Shown: in pieces, positions 12,839 to 28,895 of the stretch
Position numbering within the stretch: the first letter of the stretch is position 1
Layout: every line of letters starts with the position of its first letter
Assembly (NCBI GenBank): GCA_002104895.1
Contig: MCFG01000126.1
Span: 91,870 to 155,869, forward strand
Origin: Anaeromyces robustus
Taxonomy: Eukaryota > Neocallimastigomycota > Neocallimastigomycetes > Neocallimastigales > Neocallimastigaceae
Length of the DNA stretch: 64,000 bases
Reading direction: 5' to 3'
Notes under the pieces: model-generated
Seen by the model: the letters and a program-made list of their open reading frames with translations, nothing else
Database searches by the model: none
What the model was told of the DNA's origin: nothing
Translations under genes and position numbers: made by a program

Positions 12839-14325
12839 CATTTAATAGGATTATAATATTTTTTCAAATAATAATGACCATTGTTTTTTTTAATTAGATT
12901 AGAAAGAATATAAAAAAAAAAAATAATTTAAACTAATAAGAAATATAAACTTTAAATAATAATAAAAATAAATAAATGAATAAGTAAATAAATTTTTACT
13001 TGTAGCCAACTTTTTTATCTTTATTTAAAATATAAATAATAAATAATAAATAAATAAATAATAATAAATAATACTAAAAATAAAATAAATATTTATTCCA
13101 AATATTTGAATTTGAATAAATATTTAAATAAATATTTAAATAAATAAATAATTTATGGATAAATAGATATTAAAATTTATTAAATCTATTTTATTTATTT
13201 ATTAATTATTTATTTATTTATTTTATTATTGATTTATTCATTGATTTATTATTTATAGCAATTAAATTAAAAAAAAAATGAGAGATTAAATAATTAATAT
13301 TTAATTATTTATTTCATCGTTAAATGATTTATTTAATATATAATTAATAATTAAAAAATCATTTAAAAAAAAAATCGTGCCATCATTTTATTATCGACGG
13401 TAAAATTTAATAAATGAATAAATAATTTATAAATTAAATAAATTTATTAAGTAAATATGAATGAATAAATTTTATTTTCTTGATATGATATTTTAATAAT
13501 AATAAAGATTTTAAATGAAAAAAAAATTAATTTAAATGAAAATAATTTAAAAAAAATTAAAAATTTCTTGTTATTTTTCTTGACTACCACTTGATTTTAT
13601 TAATATTAATATAACGGAAAGTTTTTTTCTTTGTTTTTTGGTTTGTTATCATTAATTATTAATTATATGAATTATTAATTAGATGTATTATGTATTATAT
13701 GTTATTATGTATTATGTATTATTCTCTTATCTTAAACTAATAAACTAATAAAATAATATCCAAATAAAAATAATATCCAAATTTACAAATTTAATTTTCA
13801 TTTTTAATAAAAAAACGGAAAGTTTTTAAATCATTACTTGGTATCATTATAAAATTAATAAAAAGTTCATAATAATAATAATAATATGATTAAAAGTTAA
13901 TATTAACAATTCTTTTGTTTTTTTTTTTATATGTTTATTAATGAATGTATTAATAAATCACTTTATTACTTTCATTTATTTCATTTTATTTCATTATTCA
14001 TTTTTATTATTACAATGAATGATAAGAATATTATAAAATAATATAAAAACAGAATAAACTAAAAACTTTTTATTAAAATTTAATATTAATTAATATAGTT
14101 TATTAAATGATAAACTTTTTAAATGATAATAATATATAATAACTAAATAATAAATAACTAAATAATAAATAATTAAATAAATGAATAAAAAGATTCATTC
14201 ATTATAATAATTATAATTATTTTGGTTTTTTTAAATATACTTTTATACTTTTTTTTTTTTTAATATTAAACATCATTTCATTTCAATTAATATCGTTCAA
14301 TTAATTTCTTTAATATATCATAACC

Positions 14326-14372
<47 letters not shown>

Positions 14373-15195
14373 GTAAAGAAAATTGAAAGAAAGAAAAAAG
14401 AATCAAAGTGTAAAGCCAAAAAAAAAATTAAAAAATTAAAACCATAATTCATATTATATTAAATTTAAAATCGTTTAATCTTTTTTTTTTTAAAAAAAAA
14501 AAAAATTGTAAAATTGTAAAATAATAAAATTATAAAATTTTAAAATTTTAAAAGTAATGGTTACGTTATATAAAACTATAATAAAAAAATGTTGACTAAA
14601 AGAAGAAAAAAAAAAAGAAAGAAAAGAAAAAGAAAAGAAAAAGTATTAAATATTATTAATTTCATTTAAACAATAAAAAAAAAAAAAGCATTATAAGTAA
14701 CAAAATAATAATAATAATATACAGTGTATTTCATTTTCTTTAAAACCAAATGAAATCCTTAAAATGAATCCTAACTAGTTTAATACTTAGAATAATAATT
14801 ATAAATGGTTTTTCTTTTTTTTTTTTTTTTCTAACAATATTAATTTTTTAATTAATATGAATTTAATTAATTAATTAATTAATTAATTATTTTTTTTTTT
14901 TTTTATTTTTTACATGGTTATGTTATGCTATGCTATGTTGCATTGATTGTTAAGTTTTTTTTTTCTTTGGTTATTTTCAATTATTTCATTTTCTATTTTT
15001 CTATAACATTTTAGTTTAGTTTAATTTAGTTTTAATTTAGTTTAGTTTAATTTAGTTTATTTTATTTCAACATTTATTTACTTCTATATGTTTTATTCAT
15101 TTATTTATTTATAGATTAATTAATTAAAAATTTTTTATTTAATTAATTTGGTTTTTTTTTGTATAGCAATATATTAAATAAATCTTTATTCATAT

Positions 15196-15197
15196 AT

Positions 15198-15280
<83 letters not shown>

Positions 15281-15284
15281 TTTT
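15196..15284. repeat. (TTTA)n microsatellite
   Basis: About 21 TTTA copies, followed by (TTATTTATTA)-type degenerate repeats to about 15415. Confidence 0.95.
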
Positions 15285-18200
15285 TTTATTAAATATTACA
15301 AACTAATATTTTTATTATTATATTAATTATTATTTATTATATTAATTATTATTTATTATATTTTATTATATTTATTTATTATATATATTTATTATATTTA
15401 TTTATTATATTTATATAAAAAAAAAAAAAAGTTTTAGTCGTTGAATCGCCATTAATTTATTTCTATATATTAATGTATATTATAATGTAATATAATGTAA
15501 TAGAATGTAGTTAAATAGATAATAATATAATAATTAAATAAAAAATAAAAATAAAAATAGAATAATATATTAATATATATTAATATATATTATATGAAAT
15601 ATATTAATGTATATATAAATTATTTAAATTAAATTAAATTAGATTAAAAATAAAATAAATCATTGATTATTAAATATATTAAATATTATTAAATATATTA
15701 AATTTGGTTTTTTGTTAAAATCAAAATAAAATAAAATAAAAAAATTTATTTTTTTAATATAAAGAAGGCAGAAGTATTTATTTATTTATTTATTAATGAA
15801 TTTATTAATGAATTTATTAATTATAATATATTTAATTATATTTAATTATATTTAATTATATTTAATTATAATTTAATTATATGTAATTATAATTTAATGA
15901 GTAAAAGTTATTCCTTCCATCTTTTTCATCAATATTTAATGTTTTAATGTGTTAATGTGTAAATGTTAAAAGATAAATCTTATTTCTTATTTACCAATAA
16001 TTATTTTTATTCTTTGTATTTTAGCTTTAATTCTTTGTATTTTATCTTTATTTTAAATAATTATAAATTGTAATATAAAGTAAAAGTAAAAAAAAAAATT
16101 CTGTATATTTTTTTTTTAAATTTAAATCATTTCTTAATAATAATAATAATAATAATTAAGTGATCAATATATAATACAAAAAAAAAAAAGGATTTTCTTC
16201 TATGTGTAATATAATAAAAAAAAAGTTTTTTTTTTTTTTTTTTGTATTTAAAATTATTTTTTTTTTTTTATTTTTTCACCAATTATAAATTAATTTTTTT
16301 ACTTTTTCTTTTTTCTATTTATCGATTAAGAAAGGAGATTGAAAAAAAAGTTTTTTTTTTATTTTGATTTTTCTTCTTTTCTAATTATTATTATTATAAT
16401 TAAAATAAAATAATATAAACTTTATTTATTCAATTATTATTTATTTATTTATTTACTTTAATATATTTATTTATTTATTCAATTAATTAATTATTTATTC
16501 AATAATTTAATGATACAAAAAAAATTTATGTATGTATGTATGAATCAATCTATTGGTTAAAAAATAATAATAATGTATCTTGAAACAAAATGGCAATGAT
16601 TTTTTTGATATATTTTTAACTCAACAACAGAAAAGAAAGAAAAAAAGAAAAGAAATGAAAGAAAAAGTTAATGTGTCAAATAATATAAAGAAAAAGAAAA
16701 AGAATAAAAATAATAATAATAATTTAGTAAAAAAAATTTTATTATATAATAAAATTAGTTATTAAATAATTATTAAATAAGTAATAAAATAAAAGTAAGA
16801 AAATAATAATAATAAAGTGGTCATGAAAATAAGTGTAAAAAAAAATGAAAGTAAAGTTAAAATAAGGTATAATATTAAAAAATAAAAAGTAAATTTTACA
16901 TTAATAAAGAAAATATAAAGATAATTAATAAAATAAAATAAAATAAAGAAAATTAATTAAATAAAAAAAAAAACAATGATAATAAATGAATTTTTATACA
17001 GAAAAAAAAAAGCAAAAGATTTAAATTATATTATTTTTTTTTTCTTTTTTCTCTCTCGCTTTCTCTCCTAACTTTTTAAGTTTTTATAATAATAAATAAT
17101 AATAAATAATAATAAATATATAAAGAATTCAACTGTAACAATATTCAATATAAAAAAAAATAAAATAAAATAAAATTATTAAAGATTAAAAAAAAAATTA
17201 AAAATTAAAAATTAAAAAAAAAATTTTTTTTTATTATTGTTTTAATGATATTGTTTTATTTTATTATATTATTTTATTATTTTACTTTTTTTTTATTAAA
17301 AAATTAAAATATTAATCATTGTTCATATTATTTTTATTTTATTTTATTTTATTTTATTTTGGTTTTTTTTATTTATTTATTCTTCTTTGTTTTTTATATT
17401 ATACTCTTTTTATTAACTTGAATACTTTACTTTTTTCAATTCATTCATTATTTAGTAAGAAAGTAAAAAGTCAACCCATTAATTAATTAATACCTTTAAT
17501 ATTTTAATAATATAATAATAAACTTGATTATATAAAATAAAATAATAAAATAAAAATAAAAACAATTTTTTTTTTCAAATAAAATAAAATAAAAAAAAAT
17601 AAAATAAATTAATTATTTCTAAATTAAGAAATTTTTTGATTTTATTTTATTGTTAAAATAAAAATTTATTATTCAAATATTCAATTCTATTATTATTATA
17701 TTATATTATAAATTAGAGTTTATTCGTATTAGATAATAATAAAATATATTACTAGTATAATCTATTATATATAATTATATATAATTATATATATTTATAT
17801 ATTGTATTATAAAATTTTTTTTATTTGAAAAAATAAAGATAAAAAATAAAAAATAAAAAATAAAAATAAAATAAAATAAAAAAAAGCATTAAAAGTAAAA
17901 TCAGATAAACTCTAATTTATAATAAATTTAATTTAAAAATAAATTAAAATTGAACGAATAAAATTAAAATAAAAAAATTTGAAAATAAAGAAAAAAAAAA
18001 AAGAGAAAAAAAAATTTTTTTTTTATACGAATAAAAATATAATAGAAAATTAAATTAAATTAAATTAAATTAAATTAAATGAATAAATGAATAAAATATA
18101 AATAAATAAATAAATATAATAAATAGATATAAATAAATAAATAAATAAATTAATATATATTAATATATATTAAATAAGTAAATATAAATAAATAAATAAA

Positions 18201-20857
18201 TAAATAATAAATAGATAAATAATAAATAGATAAAATGAATAATTATAAATTAATTAATTAATTAACCAACAATTATTTAAATTATAAAAAAAAATGAATT
18301 TTAAAAAAAAAAAAAAAAAAATTGATTGTGTAGGTGTGTGTGTGTGTGTATTTTTTTTTTTTATTTCAGGTAATACAAAAAAAAAAAAAAAAAAAAAAAA
18401 AAAAGAAAAATCATAAATCAATAAATCATAATAATAAATGAATAAATAATTATAATAATGAATAAATAAATATAATAATAAATAAATAACTATAATAATT
18501 AATAAATGAATAAATAAATGAATAAATAAATTTATTAAGGATAAAAAAAATTTTAATTTATTGATTATGATTTAATTCTTCAACTAATTATTATTTAACT
18601 AATTAATTAACTAATTAAATAAATGAATAAATAAATAAATAATAAATAAATAATTGATTTTGTGTTATTTTATTTTATTTTATTTTATTGTCACCTCGCG
18701 TGTTTTTTCTTTTTATTATTAATATTAAAGATTATTAATGATTAATGATTATAATAAAAGAATAATTTCTTTTTCTATGTATTCCATTGGTGAATGATTT
18801 GCAAATCAATGCACAATAAAATAAAAAAAATAAAAAATAAATAAAAAATTGAATGAATAAATAAATAATAAATAAATAAATAAATGATTAATTAATTAAC
18901 TTTATTAATTAACAAGTTTTAAAAAAAAAAAAAAAAAAAAGTTGTGTTATAAAGAAGATAGTTTAAGATAAAAATGAAAAGATAAAAATTGATAATAATA
19001 ATAGAACACTTTTTTTTTTAATTTTAAAATTGAAAAAAAAAAAAAAAAAAAAGAAATGTGTTTTTTTATTTTGAATTATTTTTTTATTCAATAAAAAAGA
19101 AATAAATAAATAATAATAATACTAGTAATAATGGTAAAATAATAGTAATAATAATTAGTAATAATAATTAAATTTTAATTTTTTTTTTCATAAATAAAAT
19201 AAAATAAAAAAAAAGGACTATAACTTGAAAGGATTCTATAATTAATAATCATTAAATATAAATATAATAATCAATTAAAAAAATTGTTTTTGTTTTTTGT
19301 TTTTTATTTGTTTGTTTTGTTTTTTGTTTTGTTTTTTATTTGTTTGTTTGTTTGTTTATTTTACTTTATTGTTATTTGTTATTGTTGTTGTTGATTCATT
19401 TATTTTTAATAGATATTTTTGATAATTTTTTTATTTTTTTTTTCATTATTTAATTATTATTTAAAATCAGTCAACTTTAAAATTTATTTTATTTTATTTT
19501 TTATTTTATTTTTAAATATTAATATTAATATTAATAAAAAATATATAAAATAAATTTTATATTTCATCATATATTACAATACAATGAATTAGAGATTAAA
19601 ACTGATTTTTTTTATTTTAATAATTATAATAATAATCATTTGTAATAATCATTTATAATAAAATATATGGGATTTTAAATATAGATTAAAATAAAAATAA
19701 AGAGAAAAAAAAAAATAAGGAAAAAAAGGGAATAATCTGTGTATTGTATTGTACTGCATTGTATTGTGTAATTGTGTAATAAATTTTAAAAATCTCTTTT
19801 AATCTTTTATTATCCTTTTTTTTTTTTTTTGCTTTATCATTTCTATAGGGATATAAAATAAAATAAAAATATAAAATATAAACTACATTGATTAATTTTC
19901 ATTTATCTAAACTAAACTAAACCAAATACTTTTATAATTATAATTATAAAAATATCTTATTATTATTTATTAATATTTATTATTTTATAATTTATTATTT
20001 ATAAATAATTAATAATAAACTAATGATTTCTAATTTCTAATCATTAGAAATTAATAATTAGAAATAATTGAATTCTTTTATTAATATATTTGTATTATAT
20101 TATAATATATCATTATTATATAATGGAATAGTATTTAGATTTATTATTTTTACCACTTAGACTTAAACGATTTAAAGTATTACAATATTACTATTCATAT
20201 TTCAATTGCATTATATATTAGAGTATATTGTAATTATAGGATTAATTTATTTCATACATTTTTATTTATATATTTGGACTTGAGAATAAAATAAAAAATA
20301 AAATAATAAAAAGTAAAATGATTTACCAAATTATAAAATATTTTTTATATCTAAAATAATTTTTTTTCTTTTTTTTTTGAATATAATTTGAGATTTTTTT
20401 TTTTTTTAAAGATATTACCAACTTTTTTTTATTATGCATGATATATTAATGCATTTATTCTATTATATTTAAATATATATTATATTTATAATTTATAATA
20501 TAAATAATATATATTAATATGAATTCATTATATACAAATTGAATTTAATTAATATATTTTATATACTTTTATATACAAACTTTTATACTTTTATATATAA
20601 TAATAACATAATACATAAATAACTTTTAATAAATATGTTGTAAATTTCTGAAAATCCTATATTAAATTTTTTATGTAAAAAATACATAATATATAAATAT
20701 AAAGAAATGAACATGTGATGTTAATCTAATAAATCTATAGTTTGTTGACCATATCTCAATAATTTTTTTAAGAATCTATCATTTAAAAATAAATAAATAA
20801 AAAAAATAAGCTTTTTTTTTTTAATATAATAAAATTTTATTTATTATTTATTATTTA

Positions 20858-20928
20858 TTTATATTTATATTTATATTTATATTTATATTTATATTTATAT
20901 TTATATTTATATTTATATTTATATTTAT
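20858..20928. repeat. (TTTATA)n hexamer array
   Basis: A hexamer unit ATTTAT/TTTATA is repeated about 11-12 times without interruption. Confidence 0.95.
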
Positions 20929-23900
20929 CTTGAGTTAAAAATAAAAAAATTTTCCTTAACCTAGATTTATTGATTTATTTATTTATCGATTTATTTATTG
21001 ATTATTATTAATTGATTTATTTATTTTATATTGAATTATTTACTTATTAAACTTTTTTATTTAATTATTATTTCTGTTTTTTTTTTGTTCTTTCTTAAAA
21101 CTAAAACTAAAAAAAAAAACTTCTTTTAATAAATAAATATTAAAAGTAATCATAAGATTACTTTTATTTAAAATTACAATACTTTAAATAAATAAATAGA
21201 TAAAATAGATAATTTAAAATAAATATTAAATAAATATCATCATATTTAAAATAAAAATAAAATCAAAAATAGACAAAACAAAAATGTTTATATTATTATT
21301 TTATCAATTTAAAAAAAAATAAAATAAAATAATGTATTAAATGCAATGCACTTGATTAAAAAAAAAAAAAAAACAATGATCAATGATGATGTTAATAATA
21401 ATAAATAATAAATAATTGAAATAAATAAATAATAAATCTTTAAATAAATAAATAAATAATAAATAATAAATAATAAATAATAATAATGAAAAATTGTATA
21501 GTTATTTATTTATTATTATTTTTTATTATTTATTTATTTTAATTATTTATTATTTATTTATTTATTTTATTGATATATTTATAATCTATAATCGATTTGA
21601 AATAATATCAAGACAATAATGATTTAACATTTATTTTATTTTTTTTTTAATGTTCCTTGGAATATTTTAATTTTTCCAATTAACATGATTACTTTAATAA
21701 AAATACACAAAAAATACACAAAAAAAAAATAAAATAAAAATAAAAATATAAGGGATAGAGAGAATAATAAATAAAGTATATTTTATTTCCTTACTAGACA
21801 AAAATAAAATAAAATAAAATATTTAAAATAAAAGGAGAGGTGTAACAAAGGAGAAATATAAAAAAAAATTTAATGCATTATAAATAATTTTATATCATTC
21901 TTTTATTCTATATTTTATTCTATTTTTATTTCCATTTAATTATATTTTTAGTTCTATCGATTTTATTTTATTAGTTCTATCGATTTTATTTTATTTTATT
22001 TTATTTTATTATAAGATAATTTCTAGTGTCCTTTATCTTTCACTTTTTATTTTTATTATTATTAATAATTATTGATGTCTTTTTTAAAATAAAAAAAATT
22101 TTTATATAATTTACATTAGAGAAAACTTGATTTAATCATATATTAAATATTAAATATTAAATAATAAATAATATGATTTTATTTATTATAAATAAATAAA
22201 TAGAGATAGGATTATTCAATTCTATTATTGATTATTTATTTATTATTTATTATTATTTATTATTAATTATTATTTATTTATTATTTATTTGTTTTTGAAC
22301 ATCCACATTTTTTTTTTTTATAAATAATAGAAATCATAGAAAAAATTAAATAAATTATAATATATTTAAATGTATTATAATATAAATAGGCAATATAATG
22401 ATAATATATTATTATATATTAATTTTTTAATGATAATACAAAGTCATAGCCAAGTTTAAAAAAAAAAAAAAAAGAAAAAGAAAAAAAAACCTATCATGTA
22501 TAAATATTTATATTTATATTTATATATATTAATTAAATAACTATATTAATTTAATAAATATAAATATATATTATAATATATTGTAATATATACTAATGTA
22601 TAATATTATATATATAATAAAAATTAATAAATTTTTTTTTTTTTTTAGTGATTTTATTGATTGATAAATTCAAATTTTATTTTTCAATTTCAAATGAATA
22701 ATCTTTTTCTTTTTATTTATTTATTTATTTATTTATTTATTAATTCATTCATTCATTTATTTATTTATATTTACATTAAAAAAATCTTTTATCATAATTA
22801 ATTTGTTTATTATTAATTAATAATTAATTATTATAAAAGTGTTTATTATTTATAAAGTCAAAATACAAGTAGTTTTAATGTTTTATTGTTACCTTTTTTT
22901 TAAAAAAAAAAAAATAGACTTTAATATTTTATAAGTAATATACTTTTATTTTTATAAGTTTTTTTAAAATACAACAACAATAATAATAATAATAATAATA
23001 AAATAAATATTAAATATTAATGATTATGTATTAAATAGATGTTTTTATAAGAATTATAAGAAATATCTCTCTAATATTATTATATTTTTAAAAAAAAAAA
23101 ACTTTTATTATTCTTAAATTAATTAATTATTTATAGGTTTTATAAATTCTTTAAATAACAATTTTATTATTAACATTAACTATTATTATTATTATTATTC
23201 ATTATTATTATTTATTATTATTTTAATTTTTTAAACTTTTTAAATTTTTAATTTTCAATTAGTATTTATTATTATTATTAATTATTAATTATTAAAGTTA
23301 TCAAGCTTTAATTAATCTAAAATGTTTTTTTTTTCTTTAGTTTTTCTATATTATTTAATTATTTAATTATTTAATTGTATAATTATAATTTAAATAAATT
23401 ATTTATTCTCTCTCTACTATAGAAAATTTGGAAAATTGGGTAGGATTAAACTTAAACTGAAAATAAAGTATATTTTTTTATTTAATTTTTAAATTTTTCA
23501 ATTTAAACTTTATAGAAACATAGAAACTAAATTTGGTAAGGGTCAGAACTTAACATTTTTTTTTTATTTTAAAGAATTATTATTAAACAAAAATAAAGAC
23601 ATAATTGTTTTTTTTTTTTTTATTATTTCACCCATGTATCATGTTCTTTTAAAATAATAAATAATAATTTATAATAATTAATAATTAATAAATAATACAA
23701 AGAATTTTTATTATAAAAATTTTATATATAATTTTTTTTAAAAAAAAAAAGAAAAAAAAAATTGTGTTTCTCTTTATTATATAACTTTAAATATTATGAT
23801 TATAAAACTTTTCCATTATTTTTTTTTTGTCTATTTGTTTGTAGTATTGGAAATTTTAATAATCCAAATAATTCATTCATTAAAGTATTAACGTTTAATT

Positions 23901-25919
23901 TTCATTTTCATTTTTAATTCTAATTCTAATTCTAATTCTAATTCTAATATAATAGTCTTTTTTTTTTTTTTTTTTTTTTTATCATTTATCATTTGTATTT
24001 AATTTTTAAATTAAATCAATTAGTAATCCTTCCTTTATTAATAATAAAGATACAGATAACAATTATAATTACAGATTAGGATAAATCAAATAAAATAGAA
24101 TAAAACAAGATAGAATAGATTATCCATAAAATTAAAAAAAATCATTTAAACTTTTTATTTTTTACATAAAAATTAAGATGATTAAGATAGGAAAAATAAA
24201 AAAAAAAAAAAAAATAAAAAGTATAATAATTTAATATAAGTAGATAAATAAATATAGAATTCAATTTTCAATTAATAAATAAATAAATAAATAAATCATC
24301 CATCATAATTGTTATTAACATTTTACTTTTAATCATGAATAATAATAATAATATGAAATGACAATTATTTAAATCATGATTTAATATTTAATATTTTAAT
24401 AAAATAAATATTTATTATATATTTATTTAATTATAATTATAATTATATTATTTGTATTTATATTATTGTATTTATATTTAAAATTTTCCACATTTTTTTT
24501 TTTTTACTTTCCTTCGTTAATAATAATAGTTAATCATAATAATAATAAGTAGTTAATAATAATAATATAAAATACTCATATTTACATATTTACATATTTA
24601 CATATTTACATATTATAATATTTTATATTTTATTTTATTGTATTTTTTTTTATTTTATAATTTAATTAATTTTCTTTATTTTTTTTTTTTTAATTATTAT
24701 TCTATAAAATACAGAAAATAAATTTATTTTATTAAATTTATTTATTCATTGAATTATTTAATATATTTATGATAAATCTAAAAAAAATCTTTTTTTTTTT
24801 TTATTTTAATATCTATTTTATTTATTATATTATTATATATTTATTTTAATTATTATATTTTATTTTATTGTTTATGATGAATCATTTTTTTATATTGTAT
24901 TCTATTCTATATATTATATTCTATATATTGTATTTTATTTTATTCTATTGTATTTATATATTCTCATATATATTATATTACATTCTATTTTATATTTTAT
25001 CTGAAGGATAAAAAAAAATAAAAAAAAAAGATGATGGTGGTGTAACCTTTTTTAAAAAAAAAATTTTTTTTTATTTAAATTAAAAATTAAAAATTAAAAT
25101 TAAAATTAAAATTAATTCTTTTATAATTAATAATTAATTATACCATATATAATTATTATATTATAACATATATTACACTATACTATAATATAAAATTAAA
25201 TAATAAAAAGGAAAAAAAAAATTTTAAAATTTAAAAATTTAATAAATGAATAAAATAAAATAAAAAAAAAACAAGAAAAATAATAAGAAAAAATTAATAT
25301 TAAATTTATTATTATTATTATAATTATTCATTATTAAATTATTAGTTAATCCATTGACAGTAAAAAAAAAAATAATAACAATTTTGGAATTTATTATTAT
25401 TTATTATTTTGTTATTATTCATTATTTATTTTTTATTATTATTGAAATTTCAAGATTTTAAATTTAATTAAAAAAATAAATAAATAAATGAATAAATAAA
25501 TAAATAAATAAATAAATTTATATTGAATTCATGATGAATGAATGTAGGATGAATAAATTAAAATAAATTAAAATTAATTAATATAAAATAATAGTAATAA
25601 TAAAAAATAATAAAAAATATAAAAAATAAAACCTCCAAGCCTCTAAATTAAACTTTTTCTAATATTAAAAAATATATAATTATAATTTATGGTTATTATT
25701 TTAAGTTTTGACGTTTGAGAAAAAAAAAATTGATTAAGATTTTTAAGTGTTTTTTTTTTAAAAAGATCTAATAATATTATTATTGAATTAAATCTGTTAA
25801 AAAAAATAAAATAAAACTAACAATTCAATTCATTAATATAATATATATAGTTATAAGTATTATTAATGTCTTTTTTTTTTTTTTTTCATTCTTATATGAA
25901 AATATATTAATATACAAGG

Positions 25920-25950
<31 letters not shown>

Positions 25951-28270
25951 TATTATATTATTATTAATTTATATAATTTTAATAAAAAATATAATTATAT
26001 TTATATATATATTATAAAAACAAAACGGAAAAAGTAGTTCAATTAAAATAAGATATAAAAAAAAGATTAAAGCTTATTACATAAAAAATAAAAAATTGAT
26101 TAATTAAAAATGAATTTTAAATTAAAAAGTAAAATAATAATAGTAATAATAATAATAATAGTATAGAAAATGTTTATTATTATATTTTATACAATTAAAA
26201 AAAAAACTTTAAAAAAAAAAATTAAAATATTAAAATATAATAATGAATATTCAATTTTATTTCATTTTCATTTTATACTTTTTAAACGTATAATTACTAA
26301 TTTATTTTTTTTTTTAAATGAAATGAAATAAAAAATAAAAATTATATATATTTTTTAAAAAAAAAAAAATTAAAATAAAATCTAAAAAAAATACTTTATT
26401 TTTTTTTCTTTTTTAAATCATCATTATAATTAATGTCAATGTATTTAATATTAATATATTATTCCATAATTTTTTTATACTTTTATTATTTACTTTTTAC
26501 TTTATATTATATTTTATATTTTATTTTATAAAAATATTTAATAAAGATATTCTATATATATATATCTCTGAAAAAAAATGAAAAATAGAAAAAAAAGGAT
26601 ATATTAAATATTTATAATAAAAAAAAATTATTTTATTTTATATTATTATATTATATTATATTAAAGACTGGCCATTATAAATATCATTAACGTTTTTTTT
26701 TTCTATTTAAATAACATTTTACAATTACAAAATTATGAATATTTTTTATTTTTTATTTATTTATTTTTATTTATTTTTATTTTATTTTATTTTTTTTTAT
26801 TTTATTTTTTTTTTATTTTTGTAAAATAATTTTTTTTTCAACTAATTAAAAAAATATTCAATTATTTTCAATGATTAATTTATTATTAGTAGTAGTCTAT
26901 CTATTTCTATCTATACATATATATATAAAAATTATAGATACATAAATAAATATAAATATAGTTGTCAGGATATAGTTTAAAAAAAAAATCTATCTTTTTT
27001 TTTATACATATTATATATATGTATATAGTATTAAATATGGAAAAATTTTTTTATAATATAAAAAATGTTAATATTATGAAAAAAATAAAAATAAATATAA
27101 AAATAAAAATAAAAATAAAAATAGTATGAAATCATAATCATTTCATAATTATAATTTAAATTTAAATAAAATAGGTATATTTAAAAAAAAAAAAAAAAAA
27201 GAAAAAAAAAATAATATATTGTATAAAAAAATATTAATAAGAATTTTTTTTTCTTTTTTATTTAAATATTATTTATTTAATAAAAGAATCATCTTCAATA
27301 TAAAATTATATAATAAAATATAATAAAGTAAAATAAAATAAAATAAAATATTAAATCTTAATTTAATATTCCTTTTATATATAATATAATATTATATATA
27401 AAATTTTATAATTTTTTAAAAGTTGGATAATCATGAAATATGAAATCATCTTATTTTATATATTTATAACAGTATAAAAAAATACTATATATATATTATT
27501 CTATATTGTCGATCGTATATATACGTCAATATGTCAATTTCCTGTTAAAAAAAAAAAAGTTGAATAGTAGAATAGATTAAAATAATAAAAATTAGTTTTA
27601 AACTATAATATATTATATAAAAATTAAAAAATTAATTTTTTTTTTCTTTTTCATTTAAAGTTTTTTTTTTTAAAAAAAAAATAAATAAAATAAAGCTAAA
27701 TAAATATTATATATATAAACTATATTATAATATTATAATAAAATTTTATTATTTTTTTTTTTATTTTTCTATTTTAATTAATATGTATCAAAAAAAAAAA
27801 AAAAAAAAAAAAAAAAAACAAGCTTTTTTATTATAATATTAATTTAACCTATTTTAATTAAAACATTTTATTTTTATTTAATTTTATAATTTTTTAATTT
27901 TTTTTTTTCAACTTTTATTATATATAAAAAATAAAATAATATAAAATAAAGTAAAAAAAAAAAAAGAAAAAAACTACTTAAAATAAAGAAAATAAAAATA
28001 AAAATAAAATAAAAATAATAAAAAAAAAATCTAATTATATCCAAAAAAAAATAGAATAAAGTTATACTTTATTATATAAGAGATAAATATGATACAGTTG
28101 TATTACGTAATCCAAATACAATAAAACCAAAAAATAAAAAAAATAAAATAAAAAAGTTTTTTTCTTTTTTTTATTTCTTTTTTTTTTTTTTACTTATTTA
28201 TTAATTATTAATTATTATATATAATATAATGTAGATACATTTTTTTTCTTATATATAATATGGAATTTAT

Positions 28271-28895
28271 GGGAAGTGTGCATTTCGGCAATGTATTTCG
28301 TAAATGTATCGCGCATTAAAATAACGTATTATTTAAATGTATTATATTGTGGCTTATAAATTAAATTAATAAAAAATTTATTATATTATTAAAATCAATA
28401 TTTTATTTATTATTGATTTATGAAACCAATTTATTAGTGGTATCTTCTTTTTATTAATATTTCTTTTTTTTTTTATTTAACTTATGAAATAAATAAAATA
28501 TTAAGTGAAATTTAAAATTTATATTTATAATTCTTTAAATTATGATTATGAAATAAATAAAATATTAAGTGAAATTTAAAATTTATATTTATAATTCTTT
28601 AAATTATGAAATAAATAAAATATTAAGTGAAATTTAAAATTTATATTTATAATTCTTAAAATTATGAAATAAATAAAATATTAAGTGAAATTTAAAATTT
28701 ATATTTATAATTCTTTAAATTATGAAATAAATAAGAAATGTTTTAATATACAAGTACTAGTATATAAACTCTCTTAAAAATTTTTTATATAAATGTGGCG
28801 TTAAAAATATTTATATAAATTTACAATATGAAATGTGGCGTAAAGAACCTGTCAATGCAAAAAATTTCATGTACATTGCCGAAATGCTACACTCA
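28271..28895. mobile_element. MITE-like inverted-repeat element A
   Basis: A 625-bp segment has matching ends. GCATTTCGGCAATGTA at 28280-28295 is the exact reverse complement of 28872-28887, and the flanking outer bases (AGTGT) also correspond with one indel. The segment is bracketed by identical 9-mers, GGAATTTAT at 28262-28270 and 28896-28904, a candidate target-site duplication. It contains no open frame; the middle is a 58-bp tandem repeat (28482-28740). This fits a non-autonomous DNA transposon. A 9-bp duplication would suit Mutator-like elements, but no transposase is present to test this. The ends resemble those of the element at 35554-36749. Confidence 0.75.
28482..28740. repeat. 58-bp tandem repeat inside element A
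   Basis: Units beginning TTATGAAATAAATAAA start at 28482, 28546, 28604, 28662 and 28720 (periods 64, 58, 58, 58). The last copy is partial. Copies are nearly identical, so the expansion is recent compared with the surrounding sequence. Confidence 0.95.

Larger units (their letters stand above)
10215..28270. other. 18-kb gene-free region
   Basis: After the galE 5' flank nothing resembling a Dictyostelium coding exon is visible on either strand. The DNA is almost pure A/T with microsatellites and many short AT palindromes, and with only isolated richer spots such as CACCTCGCGTG near 18690 and a (GT)n run at about 18331-18348. I saw no tRNA B-box, no rRNA, no long terminal repeat and no reverse transcriptase signature. 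A 61-codon open frame at 16580-16765 has no ATG and is not accepted as a gene. Confidence 0.7.

Noticed and set aside
16580-16765. 61-codon frame beginning KQNGNDFFDIFLTQQQK
   Set aside because: Start would be TTG with a stop directly upstream and no acceptor site; half of it is Lys/Asn runs. Possibly a gene relic but not supportable.
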